25,823 nt of DNA from JBBEDS01 sp040881175. Lineage in GTDB: Bacteria; Patescibacteriota; Minisyncoccia; 2-02-FULL-40-12; IGHO2-01-FULL-4-A. Positions 7,596 to 15,071 of this stretch are shown piece after piece; the first letter of the stretch is position 1; each line of letters starts with the position of its first letter. The position numbers and the translations under genes are program-made. The stretch lies in assembly GCA_040881175.1 (NCBI GenBank), contig JBBEDS010000012.1, forward strand, positions 1-25,823, given 5' to 3'. Under the pieces are notes generated by a model. The model was given only the letters and a program-made list of their open reading frames with translations, ran no database searches and had not been told where the DNA came from.

Positions 7596-7620
7596 CAAAA
7601 AAAGAGCAAGTGCTTGCTCT
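7596..7620 (-). terminator. Palindrome plus T7: terminator, possibly also an operator
   Basis: An 18-bp palindrome (7603-7620; arms AGAGCAAG/CTTGCTCT) is followed on the minus strand by seven Ts (7602-7596). It probably ends the operon 9461-7651. It also covers the expected start site of the promoter at 7621-7648, so it could instead or additionally bind a repressor. Confidence 0.65.
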
Positions 7621-7648
7621 AATTTACAGGATAATTAATATCTGTCAA
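7621..7648 (-). promoter_or_regulatory. Promoter of the two tiny genes
   Basis: Minus strand: consensus TTGACA (7648-7643), 16-nt spacer, TAAATT (7626-7621). It begins 3 nt after the stop of the upstream gene and is interleaved with the palindrome at 7603-7620. Confidence 0.5.
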
Positions 7649-7650
7649 GG

Positions 7651-7890
7651 TTACTTTTTACCATTGTCTTCATCTTTTATCCTAAAAATCTTATGCCAAA
7701 ATCCCGGACTATCCACGATAAGTTCACCGACAATTGCGAACGGTATCACCACCAAAAAAGTAATCCAAACAATATCAAATGTAATATCGGCCTCTGTGGC
7801 GAATTTAATGGCTATCAGATCTTCGATCAGACTTACAATGAGACCGAAGATGATAAATTCCAGTATTCTAAACTTTTTTCTGTGGGTCAT
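7651..7890 (-). CDS. Small two-helix membrane protein (79 aa)
   Basis: A 79-residue protein with a basic N-terminus (MTHRKKFR), two hydrophobic segments (about 9-30 and 38-58) and a charged C-terminal tail. Function unknown. Its ATG lies 2 nt after the TAA of the 61-aa gene and has no separate Shine-Dalgarno, which points to translational coupling. Last gene of the DoxX/CcdA operon. Confidence 0.7.
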   Translation of the reverse strand: MTHRKKFRILEFIIFGLIVSLIEDLIAIKFATEADITFDIVWITFLVVIPFAIVGELIVDSPGFWHKIFRIKDEDNGKK

Positions 7891-7892
7891 GG

Positions 7893-8078
7893 TTAGTTTG
7901 CCAATTCGTAACTGTTTTGCTGCTCAACCAGAGCCGGATCCTTAATATTTTCCGACCACTTGAAGAATAGGTATACGAAGACAACCATGGTCAAAAGAAA
8001 TCCGATAATACGAAGCAATATCTTTATCTGCCTCATATGTCCGCGTATTTCCTGAGCTCTTTCTTCTCGGTTTTCCAT
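7893..8078 (-). CDS. Small single-helix membrane protein (61 aa)
   Basis: A 61-residue protein: a charged N-terminus (MENREERAQEIRGHMRQIK), one membrane segment (about 20-41) and a short polar tail. Function unknown. It lies 35 nt downstream of ccdA, and a GATAAT about 18 nt before the ATG could be a secondary promoter, but cotranscription with ccdA is simpler. Confidence 0.65.
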   Translation of the reverse strand: MENREERAQEIRGHMRQIKILLRIIGFLLTMVVFVYLFFKWSENIKDPALVEQQNSYELAN

Positions 8079-8113
8079 GAATATATTTTAACCAATTATC
8101 CGGAAATATGGAA

Positions 8114-8878
8114 CTACAGAAATCTATTGATCAATTCCTCGTAAAATCTAAGTCTAGATAAGGACTCGGTAATAAAGCTAAACACTCTGGAGAATTGGTC
8201 GCTCACTAACAGTACTCCCAGTATCACTAGAAAAACTCCAGCAACAACATTAACCACGCGCAACAGCCTATCCCATCGCCCGAAAGCGGTAAATGCTTTG
8301 CCGATAAAAAAAGCGGTAAGCAAAAAAGGTAGGGCTAAACCAATAGAGAACATGATTAAGAGAAATGTGCCTTGAGCGACAGTGGCAGTACCGGTCGCCA
8401 AGAGTAATATGGCCCCCAGCAACGGACCTACGCAAGGAGACCAACCCAAAGCGAAAAGGATGCCGATCACAAATGAGTTTAGTCCGGAAGCTTTCTGGAA
8501 AAGTTTCGCTACTCTGATCTGCTTTTCAGCGCTGAGCCAGCTTATCTTCAGCCAGCCGATAAAAAACAGCCCGAAAAGTATTACTAGTATCCCGCCCACT
8601 CTCTGGATTACCATTCTGACTAGTTCTAGTCTTCCCAAGAAAGAAAAGAAGACCCCGAAGAGTACGAAAACAAGAGAAAAACCCAGAACGTAGAAAACGG
8701 CGTTACTGAACACTCGGAACCTAACGTGTGCGGCATTACCACGCATCAGCTCTTCCTGTCTGGCACCGGCGATCACGGCCAAAAACGCCGGTACCAAAGG
8801 CAAGGTGCACGGCGCAAAGAATGTGAATACACCGGCGACAAAAGAAGAAACTATTAATGCGGCACTGGAATCAAACAT
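8114..8878 (-). CDS. ccdA: CcdA/DsbD-type transmembrane thiol electron carrier
   Basis: A polytopic protein of about six membrane segments with the two Cys-Pro motifs of the family: FFAPCTLPLVPAF in the first helix and GWSPCVGPLLGA in the fourth. These cysteines carry reducing equivalents from cytoplasmic thioredoxin to extracytoplasmic thiol proteins. Start taken at ATG 8878 (254 aa), 2 nt after the DoxX stop; an in-frame TTG at 8890 would overlap that gene. No thioredoxin-like partner is seen in the window. The cysteine-containing exported proteins nearby (cupredoxin, coiled-coil transglycosylase) are possible clients, which is inference. Confidence 0.88.
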   Translation of the reverse strand: MFDSSAALIVSSFVAGVFTFFAPCTLPLVPAFLAVIAGARQEELMRGNAAHVRFRVFSNAVFYVLGFSLVFVLFGVFFSFLGRLELVRMVIQRVGGILVILFGLFFIGWLKISWLSAEKQIRVAKLFQKASGLNSFVIGILFALGWSPCVGPLLGAILLLATGTATVAQGTFLLIMFSIGLALPFLLTAFFIGKAFTAFGRWDRLLRVVNVVAGVFLVILGVLLVSDQFSRVFSFITESLSRLRFYEELINRFL

Positions 8879-8880
8879 AT

Positions 8881-9264
8881 CTAGAACCAAAGTTTAATGG
8901 AGCCTCCACTGGTTAGCAATATGACGATGCTTGAAACCAAAAGCATGAAGTCAAATTCCCAACCGGTCATTTGATCAGCTTTGAATGGAACTTTCCATTT
9001 AAATACCTTGAAAGATATTGCTCCGAGCATAACTACCATCAAACCCAAAGCAGACCACTGGATCAAAACACCGGTTATTAGACCGAGTGCCGAAAGGCTT
9101 TCTACTAATGCTAGGAGTAGGACAACGAGAACAGGCATTCCCGTTCCGGCGGCTATCCCCCGTAATTTACCGAACTTGGGCAAACCATGAACTAAAAATA
9201 CGGCTGCAACGGCAAGTCGCAACAAGAATATGCCCAAATCCGGATTCATCGGAAAATCTATCAT
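8881..9264 (-). CDS. DoxX family membrane protein
   Basis: A 127-residue protein with four predicted membrane segments and the DoxX start pattern (LLRLAVAAVFLVHGLPKFGKL). DoxX proteins are linked to quinone or thiol redox chemistry at the membrane, but this member's reaction is unknown. A strong Shine-Dalgarno (AAGGAGGTG) precedes the ATG at 9264, and ATGA overlaps the stop of the upstream PGPGW-like gene by 4 nt. CcdA follows 2 nt after its stop, consistent with a redox-related operon. Confidence 0.85.
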   Translation of the reverse strand: MIDFPMNPDLGIFLLRLAVAAVFLVHGLPKFGKLRGIAAGTGMPVLVVLLLALVESLSALGLITGVLIQWSALGLMVVMLGAISFKVFKWKVPFKADQMTGWEFDFMLLVSSIVILLTSGGSIKLWF

Positions 9265-9461
9265 GAATCCACCTCCTTTCCTTCAGCAAGATACTTTTTG
9301 ATTTTCTTTTTCATTCTCACCCACCATGCCCATCTTTCTCCAAATACCATATCTATACCGATCAAGAGTATAATCGAACCCGGAGTAAAAGGTGTCAGGA
9401 TTATTACCAGACCTAGCAGGATTAAAATAACTCCCAGAAATTTTTTATAGAAAACCCTCAT
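9261..9461 (-). CDS. Small membrane protein resembling PGPGW family (66 aa)
   Basis: A 66-residue protein with one long hydrophobic hairpin interrupted by TPFTPGS, as in the putative transmembrane PGPGW family (usually TPGPGW), and a Lys-rich C-terminus. Function unknown. It heads the operon 9461-7651: TATAAT (9473-9468) is 6 nt before the ATG, without Shine-Dalgarno, so a leaderless transcript is predicted. Confidence 0.65.
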   Translation of the reverse strand: MRVFYKKFLGVILILLGLVIILTPFTPGSIILLIGIDMVFGERWAWWVRMKKKIKKYLAEGKEVDS

Positions 9462-9467
9462 AGCTGA

Positions 9468-9496
9468 ATTATATCAGATCTTGTTTAAAGTATTAA
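9468..9496 (-). promoter_or_regulatory. Promoter of the DoxX/CcdA operon (leaderless)
   Basis: Minus strand: TTAATA (9496-9491), 17-nt spacer, TATAAT (9473-9468), 6 nt to ATG 9461. The -35 overlaps the U-tract of the terminator at 9500-9517. Confidence 0.65.
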
Positions 9497-9499
9497 AAA

Positions 9500-9517
9500 A
9501 GCCGCGTAAACGCGGCT
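9500..9517 (-). terminator. Intrinsic terminator
   Basis: Perfect 7-bp GC-rich stem AGCCGCG/CGCGGCT with a 4-nt loop, followed on the minus strand by TTTTTT. It ends the beta-oxidation unit 14 nt after the stop of the ECH-ACAD fusion. Confidence 0.9.
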
Positions 9518-9530
9518 AGAGATTTGGACA

Positions 9531-11603
9531 TTAGCCCATAAATCTCGTTTTGATAAGCTCTTTGGCAATGGTTAGAAGTTGGACCTCGCTGGTCCCTTCA
9601 AACAATCTCCAAACTCTGATATCCCTGAAAAACATCTCCACGGGATATTCAGACATGAAGCCTGAGCCACCATGCAGCTGGACGGCTGTGTCCACTGCTT
9701 TGAAAGCATGCTCCGTCGCCATGTATTTGACCATGGCGGCCTCATTTCTAACATCAAGGCCTCGGTCAATCTTCCAGGCGGCATCATAGACCATACACTC
9801 AATCATGTATTTGATTGTTTCCATCTCCGCCAGTTTGAACTGTGTGTTTTGCTTCATCCACATCGGCTCTCCGAATAGAGGTCGGTCCTTGGCGAAAGCA
9901 ATTGATTCGTCCATGGCTCTTCGAACCACTCCGATAGTACTGGCGCTCAACATGATCCGAGAATTATTAAAAGTCCTCATGACCATTTTGAAGCCCTGCC
10001 CCACGTCACCGACCAGGTTATTGTCCGGGACGAACATATCATCCATGGCAAAGTTGCTGGTGCAGGAAGCGTGAAGTCCCATTTTCTTTTCCGTTTTGAC
10101 AATACTAAAACCTTTATCGGCCGTGTTGATGACAAATGCGGCCAAAGCCTTGTTACCACCCATACTGTCTGTCTGGGCAATGATGATGATGAAATCGGCA
10201 ATCTTGGCGTTGGTAATGAATTGTTTCGCTCCGTTGATGATCCAGCCACCGTCTACTTTCTTGGCTTTGGTCTTCATGGCACCGACATCCGAACCAACAC
10301 CGGGCTCGGTCGTGGCCAGCGCACCGATTAGCTTGCCCTGAATTCCAGGCACCAGATACCGTTGCTTCTGGTCTTCACTACCAAAAAGATTGATGAACTC
10401 GCAAGCCAGGCTCACATGAGCTCCAAACGTCAAAAGAGTGGAAAGATGTACATAGCCCAGCTCATCGGCAACTACGGACAAGCCGACATGACCAAAGTCC
10501 ATACCGCCATATTTCTCGGGGAAGCTGGTACCGAAGAGCCCGAGCTCAGCCATCTTGCCAATCATGTCTTTTGGCACTTCTTTGTTTTCTTCCATCCAGG
10601 CAACTCTTGGCTGAATTTCATTCTTGGCAAATTCCCTAACCGTTTGCCTTAGGAGTTGTATGTCATCACTCTCCCAGGGCGGAACGGCTACAGTGGTTGA
10701 AATTTCTTTTGGTTTTTCAGGTTCTATCTTTTTCTTAATGAGTGGCGACTTGGCTAGGCCACGTTTAGCGGATTCAGAAGTTACGACTCGCATGAAAGCA
10801 TTCTGCTCATTGACCAGTCTGACTTCCCAACCGTGAGTTTCTAGCCCTTGCTGGACGAGTTTTACAATAGCACCGACTGCGTCCGGAAATTCTTTGGATC
10901 GAGCTTCAACAAATGCCTTGAGCTCTAAATTTTCATCCAGTTTTTGCTGGAAATCATAGGATACTGCTAGCACGAAAGGATGAGTCTTCCTGGGAAGCGC
11001 CTGGGGATTTCTAGCTAGATCCTTCACAAAACGGACCATACTCCCAGAATCTGCAACTTCTTCATCAACCAAACCAATATCCCTAGCTTTCGCTGCAGTA
11101 ATTGGATTGCCGCCAATGAGCATTTTCAAAGCGATCATGGGCTCTACCAAGAAAGGCAACACTTGAGTACCGCCCATACCGGGCATGATACCCAAGCTGA
11201 TTTCCGGTTGTCCAAGTTGAGCCTCGATTGTGGCTATACGATAGTCACAGGCCATAGCAATCTCGTTGCCACCGCCCAAACAGTATCCATTAATTGCTGC
11301 CAAGACAGGCTTCTTACACTTGAGTATGCTGTAGATTACCGCATTAGCCCTTGCCAAAAGTTCCCGACCGAGTTTTTCATCACCGCTCTGGGCAATATCC
11401 CAGATTCGATTAACATCGGCACCAGCGGAAAAGTGACCCTTGCCGGTGATGATGATAGATTCGACGCCGAAATCTTCCGCCAATTCGTTTATGGCAAAAG
11501 TCAGTTGTCCAAATACCTCATCATTGAGGGTATTGTATGGCGGGTTATTGATAATGACCGTAGCAAAATTGTCTTCACGTCTGATCTCTACCAGTTTTGA
11601 CAT
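9531..11603 (-). CDS. Enoyl-CoA hydratase / acyl-CoA dehydrogenase fusion protein
   Basis: A 690-residue chain with two complete enzymes. Residues 1-285 are a crotonase-fold enoyl-CoA hydratase: oxyanion-loop HFSAGADV (57-64) and both catalytic glutamates, Glu114 (GGGNE) and Glu134 (GQPE). A Lys/Glu/Pro linker (286-315) joins an acyl-CoA dehydrogenase: ALATTEPGVGSDV (428-440), GAKQFITN (458-465), QLHGGSGF (642-649) and FEGTSE with catalytic Glu669. It would oxidise acyl-CoA to trans-2-enoyl-CoA (FAD, electrons to ETF) and then hydrate it. In FadB the hydratase is fused to hydroxyacyl-CoA dehydrogenase instead. AAGGAGG precedes ATG 11603, 12 nt after the previous stop. No frameshift or stop lies between the domains, so the fusion is genuine in this assembly. 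No ETF gene is in the window. Confidence 0.92.
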   Translation of the reverse strand: MSKLVEIRREDNFATVIINNPPYNTLNDEVFGQLTFAINELAEDFGVESIIITGKGHFSAGADVNRIWDIAQSGDEKLGRELLARANAVIYSILKCKKPVLAAINGYCLGGGNEIAMACDYRIATIEAQLGQPEISLGIMPGMGGTQVLPFLVEPMIALKMLIGGNPITAAKARDIGLVDEEVADSGSMVRFVKDLARNPQALPRKTHPFVLAVSYDFQQKLDENLELKAFVEARSKEFPDAVGAIVKLVQQGLETHGWEVRLVNEQNAFMRVVTSESAKRGLAKSPLIKKKIEPEKPKEISTTVAVPPWESDDIQLLRQTVREFAKNEIQPRVAWMEENKEVPKDMIGKMAELGLFGTSFPEKYGGMDFGHVGLSVVADELGYVHLSTLLTFGAHVSLACEFINLFGSEDQKQRYLVPGIQGKLIGALATTEPGVGSDVGAMKTKAKKVDGGWIINGAKQFITNAKIADFIIIIAQTDSMGGNKALAAFVINTADKGFSIVKTEKKMGLHASCTSNFAMDDMFVPDNNLVGDVGQGFKMVMRTFNNSRIMLSASTIGVVRRAMDESIAFAKDRPLFGEPMWMKQNTQFKLAEMETIKYMIECMVYDAAWKIDRGLDVRNEAAMVKYMATEHAFKAVDTAVQLHGGSGFMSEYPVEMFFRDIRVWRLFEGTSEVQLLTIAKELIKTRFMG

Positions 11604-11615
11604 AGGTTTCCTCCT

Positions 11616-12833
11616 TTACCAGTCTTCCTCATCTTCAAAGAATTTATTCTCGCCCTTGGTAACCATTTCCTCAAGTATTGCCGGGGGAATAAACCTGTCG
11701 GCATATTGTGAAGAATCCCTAGCCTGCTTTGACATCTCGAGGAGGTCAGTCAGGCCCAAGGTATTTTGGATATAGTGCAAAGGACCTTCATCTCTGGCCA
11801 ACGGCCAGTTAATGCCATGCCGGCAACCCTTCTCAATGTCTTCTGGCGTTGCGATGTCTTCTTCAAGGCAGCGCAGAACTTCCAATAACTGACCGGCTAG
11901 CATCCTGTCAAAGCCATCATCAAGAGAAAGATTTCTTCGGTCAGTAAAATTGTCTTCCACAATCTTCACAAGTTCCTCATCGCTGCCATTGTTGTAGAAA
12001 CCGGCACCCGACTTGTTTCCCAATCGACCCAAATTGAAAAGGATCTCAAGGATCGGCGCAGGTTTCATCCTGTCGCCGTAAGCCAGGTGGAGTATCTTGG
12101 CAACTCCGAAAGCGATATCGATGCCGATATAGTCCAGAAGCTCGAATGGCCCCAGAGGCCAGCCGAAAGCTCTGGCTCGATTATCTATCTCTTTGGCGCC
12201 AAGGGTAGTCTCGCAAAGTAGCAATCCTGCTTCGTTAGGGCCGGGTAATAGAACTCTGTTGACTAGAAAGCCGGGACACTCTTTCACTTCAATTGTGTGT
12301 CTCTCTAGGGTTTGCTCGACTAAATTCTTTACAACTTGAAAAGTGTGTTCAGAAGTGGGCTTGGCCCTGATCAACTCAACCAAATTTCTCCTAACCGGAG
12401 GGTTGAAAAAGTGAGCACCCATAACTTGCCCGGGGCGGCTAGTGGCTTTCGCCATTTCCGACACAGATAAAGACGACGTATTACTAACGATCAATGCATC
12501 CGGTTTTACCCAGACATCGATCTCTCTGAAAACATCTTCTTTCAAGCTGGGGTCTTCCGGTACAGCTTCGATAACAAGATCCGCATCCTGGATGTCACTA
12601 AATTCAGTCGTAACCGAAATGCGATCTTTGGCAAACTGCGGACTTGGGCAAAGAAGTTTTGGACCGGCCTTGTCGATCTTTTCGAAGATCGACTCACGAG
12701 CCCTAGAAGAAAGATCTACGTTTGTCTCTTTGACGATAGTGTAAACGCCCTTTTGTGAGGTAAGCAAGGCGATGCCTCTGCCCATTACACCGCCGCCGAC
12801 AATGGCTACTTTCCTGATTCTGTCAATCGCCAT
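11616..12833 (-). CDS. 3-hydroxyacyl-CoA dehydrogenase
   Basis: A 405-residue NAD-dependent dehydrogenase oxidising L-3-hydroxyacyl-CoA to 3-ketoacyl-CoA. The N-terminal Rossmann domain has VGGGVMGRG (12-20). Catalytic residues fit the family: Ser near NTSSLS (118-123), His141 (GAHFFNPP), Glu153 (LVELI) and Asn192 (FLVNR). Two C-terminal helical domains follow, the last ending like FadB (RFIPPAILEEMV). It is free-standing, not fused to a hydratase. GGAGG lies 6 nt before ATG 12833. A consensus-like promoter lies at 12889-12917, so this gene heads the unit with the ECH-ACAD fusion. Confidence 0.92.
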   Translation of the reverse strand: MAIDRIRKVAIVGGGVMGRGIALLTSQKGVYTIVKETNVDLSSRARESIFEKIDKAGPKLLCPSPQFAKDRISVTTEFSDIQDADLVIEAVPEDPSLKEDVFREIDVWVKPDALIVSNTSSLSVSEMAKATSRPGQVMGAHFFNPPVRRNLVELIRAKPTSEHTFQVVKNLVEQTLERHTIEVKECPGFLVNRVLLPGPNEAGLLLCETTLGAKEIDNRARAFGWPLGPFELLDYIGIDIAFGVAKILHLAYGDRMKPAPILEILFNLGRLGNKSGAGFYNNGSDEELVKIVEDNFTDRRNLSLDDGFDRMLAGQLLEVLRCLEEDIATPEDIEKGCRHGINWPLARDEGPLHYIQNTLGLTDLLEMSKQARDSSQYADRFIPPAILEEMVTKGENKFFEDEEDW

Positions 12834-12888
12834 TTCAGCCTCCGTTTATTAGGTTTTTAAGCTGCTTTCCGTTGATATATTCGGTAAT

Positions 12889-12917
12889 ATAATCTCAGAT
12901 TGGGCATATTTTGTCAA
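12889..12917 (-). promoter_or_regulatory. Promoter of the HAD and ECH-ACAD operon
   Basis: Minus strand: perfect TTGACA (12917-12912), 17-nt spacer, GATTAT (12894-12889). It starts 2 nt after the U-tract of the thiolase terminator. The leader of about 50 nt carries a Shine-Dalgarno. Confidence 0.7.
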
Positions 12918-12922
12918 AGAAA

Positions 12923-12942
12923 AAAGGGCTATTTAGCCCTTT
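12923..12942 (-). terminator. Thiolase terminator overlapping its stop codon
   Basis: Perfect 8-bp stem AAAGGGCT/AGCCCTTT with a 4-nt loop, T6 on the minus strand. The thiolase TAG (12929-12931) is inside the hairpin. Confidence 0.88.
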
Positions 12943-14224
12943 CAATGATCCCGCACAGTGCTTGGCCGCCACCAACGCACAAAGATACAACCGCATACCT
13001 TCTCTCATATGCTTTCAGAATGTCGACAGCTTTTACAGACAAGATAGCGCCAGAAGCTCCGACAGGATGCCCCAAAGCAATTGCTCCGCCCCAAACATTC
13101 AGTTTTTCGTCCGTAATACCCAGAGCGTCTCTGCAGGCAATCATCTGGCCGGCAAATGCTTCGTTGATCTCGAAGAGGTCAACTTCGCCCATCGGAATGT
13201 TAGCCCGCTCGAGAGCTCGAGGTATGGCATAGATCGGCGCTTCGCCCATCAGATCAGGTCCGCAACCTGCTTTATCATAATCAACGAAATATGCTTCCGG
13301 CTCCACCCCCAGTTCCTCCGCTAGATCAGCATCGATCAGAACCATCGCTGCCGCTCCATCGGACAAAGGACAAGAGTTAAACGCCGTCACAGTCCCTTCG
13401 CCATAGTATGATGTTTCAATCTTTATCTTCCCCCTGCTAAAATCGGGGTAATTTTGAGAAACAGCGGTGATATCCGGATTCATGAACAGGGGTACGGCAG
13501 CCTGAGCTTTTTGCTCGATAGAGGATAGCTGCCCATTAATACATTCGTCCTTTCCAAAGATCTTGGCATCAGCCAAATGTTTGTTGCCACTCTTCCCGTC
13601 ATTAAATATTCTTTCTATCTCAACAGGTACGATCTGGGAGTCGAATCTTCCCTCTTCTCTGGCCTCAAAAGCTTTTCTATGAGAGTCTACTGCGAATCTG
13701 TCCTGCATCTCGCGGGTAATGCCATATTTCTTAACTACATTCTCGGCAGTACGACCCATCATTTGGGAAACGATGGGATCCGTTAAACCCTGCCAAAGAC
13801 CATCGGTAAGACGGGTATGGCCTAGGTTGAGTCCGGAACGCGCGCCCTCAATAACGTACGGAATCCGAGACATGTTTTCCGTACCGCCAACGAGGAATAT
13901 TTTTCCTCGACCGGCAGCCCACATGTCCATGGCGGATGCCATAGCCTGAAGGCCTGAGGCGCAATTCCGCTGGACTGTGAATCCTGTGACTTCCTTGGGA
14001 ACTCCGGCTAGCAAAGCTGCCACCCGAGTAATATTAGGTGCATTCATCGGTTGGCCGACATTACCGGCGATAACTTCGTCGATCCTATCAATCGGAATAC
14101 CCGATCTTTTAATCGCTCTTCGAAAACAGATAGCTAGAAGATACTCTGCCGGCGCATCTTTAAGACTTTTGCAAAAAGCCCCGATTGGAGTTCTGACCGT
14201 ACCAGCTATGGCTAAGCGTCTCAT
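12929..14224 (-). CDS. Thiolase (acetyl-CoA acyltransferase)
   Basis: A 431-residue thiolase, which cleaves 3-ketoacyl-CoA with CoA, or condenses acyl-CoAs in reverse. Active-site residues are present: nucleophile Cys88 (QRNCASG), the NEAF loop (354-357), His386 (GHPVGASG) and Cys416 (CVGGG). It is longer than the usual 390 or so residues because of extra sequence at about 205-275, before GTVTAFNSCPLSDGAAA. The ATG at 14224 has a Shine-Dalgarno (AGGAGAAAG). It has its own terminator, so it is transcribed separately from the two beta-oxidation genes downstream, although adjacent and in the same direction. Confidence 0.92.
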   Translation of the reverse strand: MRRLAIAGTVRTPIGAFCKSLKDAPAEYLLAICFRRAIKRSGIPIDRIDEVIAGNVGQPMNAPNITRVAALLAGVPKEVTGFTVQRNCASGLQAMASAMDMWAAGRGKIFLVGGTENMSRIPYVIEGARSGLNLGHTRLTDGLWQGLTDPIVSQMMGRTAENVVKKYGITREMQDRFAVDSHRKAFEAREEGRFDSQIVPVEIERIFNDGKSGNKHLADAKIFGKDECINGQLSSIEQKAQAAVPLFMNPDITAVSQNYPDFSRGKIKIETSYYGEGTVTAFNSCPLSDGAAAMVLIDADLAEELGVEPEAYFVDYDKAGCGPDLMGEAPIYAIPRALERANIPMGEVDLFEINEAFAGQMIACRDALGITDEKLNVWGGAIALGHPVGASGAILSVKAVDILKAYERRYAVVSLCVGGGQALCGIIERAK

Positions 14225-14262
14225 CTCGTCTTTCTCCTATACATGTAAATGTTCTTATTTAA

Positions 14263-14291
14263 AACGTAGTCTTTTCTAATATTCACGTCAA
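14263..14291 (-). promoter_or_regulatory. Possible thiolase promoter
   Basis: Minus strand: good -35 TTGACG (14291-14286) one base after the U-tract of the HD-gene terminator, 17-nt spacer, weak -10 TACGTT (14268-14263). The -10 is the uncertain part. Confidence 0.4.
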
Positions 14292-14297
14292 CAAAAA

Positions 14298-14315
14298 ACG
14301 GGGATTTCTCCCCGT
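14298..14315 (-). terminator. Intrinsic terminator with GAAA loop
   Basis: Perfect 7-bp stem ACGGGGA/TCCCCGT closed on the minus strand by a GAAA tetraloop and followed by T6. It ends the 15890-14318 unit. Confidence 0.9.
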
Positions 14316-14317
14316 CA

Positions 14318-15060
14318 TTACTGAGTATTTGCCCGAACCGCGCCGGTCCACTCGTCCCCTGTTTCCAGAGGGTGGTCAAACCAGATACGAGCACTAGCAA
14401 CGTCGCACATATGGCAGAAAGCGGCCAAAGGATTCATGACTCTTCCCGCGCTGGAATAGTCTCTATTCTCACCCTCAACATACTTGAAGGCATTCATCTG
14501 CTCTGGCGTTAATCTAATCCCGTATCTCATAATCTTCCTGGCGCGGAAACTGTGTTGAGCTTCCTTATCTTTTAGAGTCCTGGTGAATCGAACGCCACCA
14601 TCTCCGTTAGCTTCATACTTCCACGGCTTTTCAAGATCATGCAGGAAAAGGATCAAGAGAGCGTCTGAAAGCGAAAACGGCAATTGTCTCTTTCCATTCA
14701 GGACAGTATAAAGCACGACGGCTATGTTCATCACCTCGATCAAGTGGTCAAGGTATCCGCCAGGCCAAGCTTGATGATTCTTGCGAGCTCCCCTAGCCTG
14801 CATAAAAATATCCAGATTATCCTTTAGAATCTTCTTGCAGATCTTTCNNNNNNNNNNNNNNNNNNNNNNNNNNNNNNNNNNNNNNNNNNNNNNNNNNNNN
14901 NNNNNNNNNNNNNNNNNNNNNNNNNNNNNNNNNNNNNNNNNNNNNNNCTAGCCTGCATAAAAATATCCAGATTATCCTTTAGAATCTTCTTGCAGATCTT
15001 TCTGTTAGGCGGATCTATCAGCTTAAGTGCTTCATTAAGTGTCAGGCGTTTTTTATCCAT
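14318..15060 (-). CDS. HD-domain metal-dependent phosphohydrolase-like protein (split by a false gap)
   Basis: The gene appears as two pieces around 100 Ns, but both gap edges carry the same 55 bp. Removing one copy plus the Ns (155 nt) leaves 588 nt, an exact frame of 195 residues from ATG 15060. The rebuilt protein has His44 (KNHQAW), GGYLDHLIEV, LHDLEKPW (His89-Asp90) and FCHMCDVASAR (His165, Asp168), the pattern of HD-superfamily hydrolases. Substrate unknown; nucleotide or RNA are usual for the superfamily. GAGGAG stands before ATG 15060, and the upstream membrane-protein stop is 11 nt away, so the two form an operon. Confidence 0.75.
14793..15002. other. Assembly gap flanked by duplicated 55 bp (scaffolding artefact)
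   Basis: 14793-14847 and 14948-15002 are identical over 55 bp on either side of exactly 100 Ns (14848-14947). Overlapping contig ends appear to have been joined with a placeholder. Collapsing the overlap restores one open reading frame. Confidence 0.9.
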
Positions 15061-15071
15061 TTTTTCTCCTC

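Noticed and set aside
14793..15002. 55-bp direct repeat as a mobile-element duplication
   Set aside because: It flanks exactly 100 Ns and collapsing it restores a frame, which fits an assembly overlap better.
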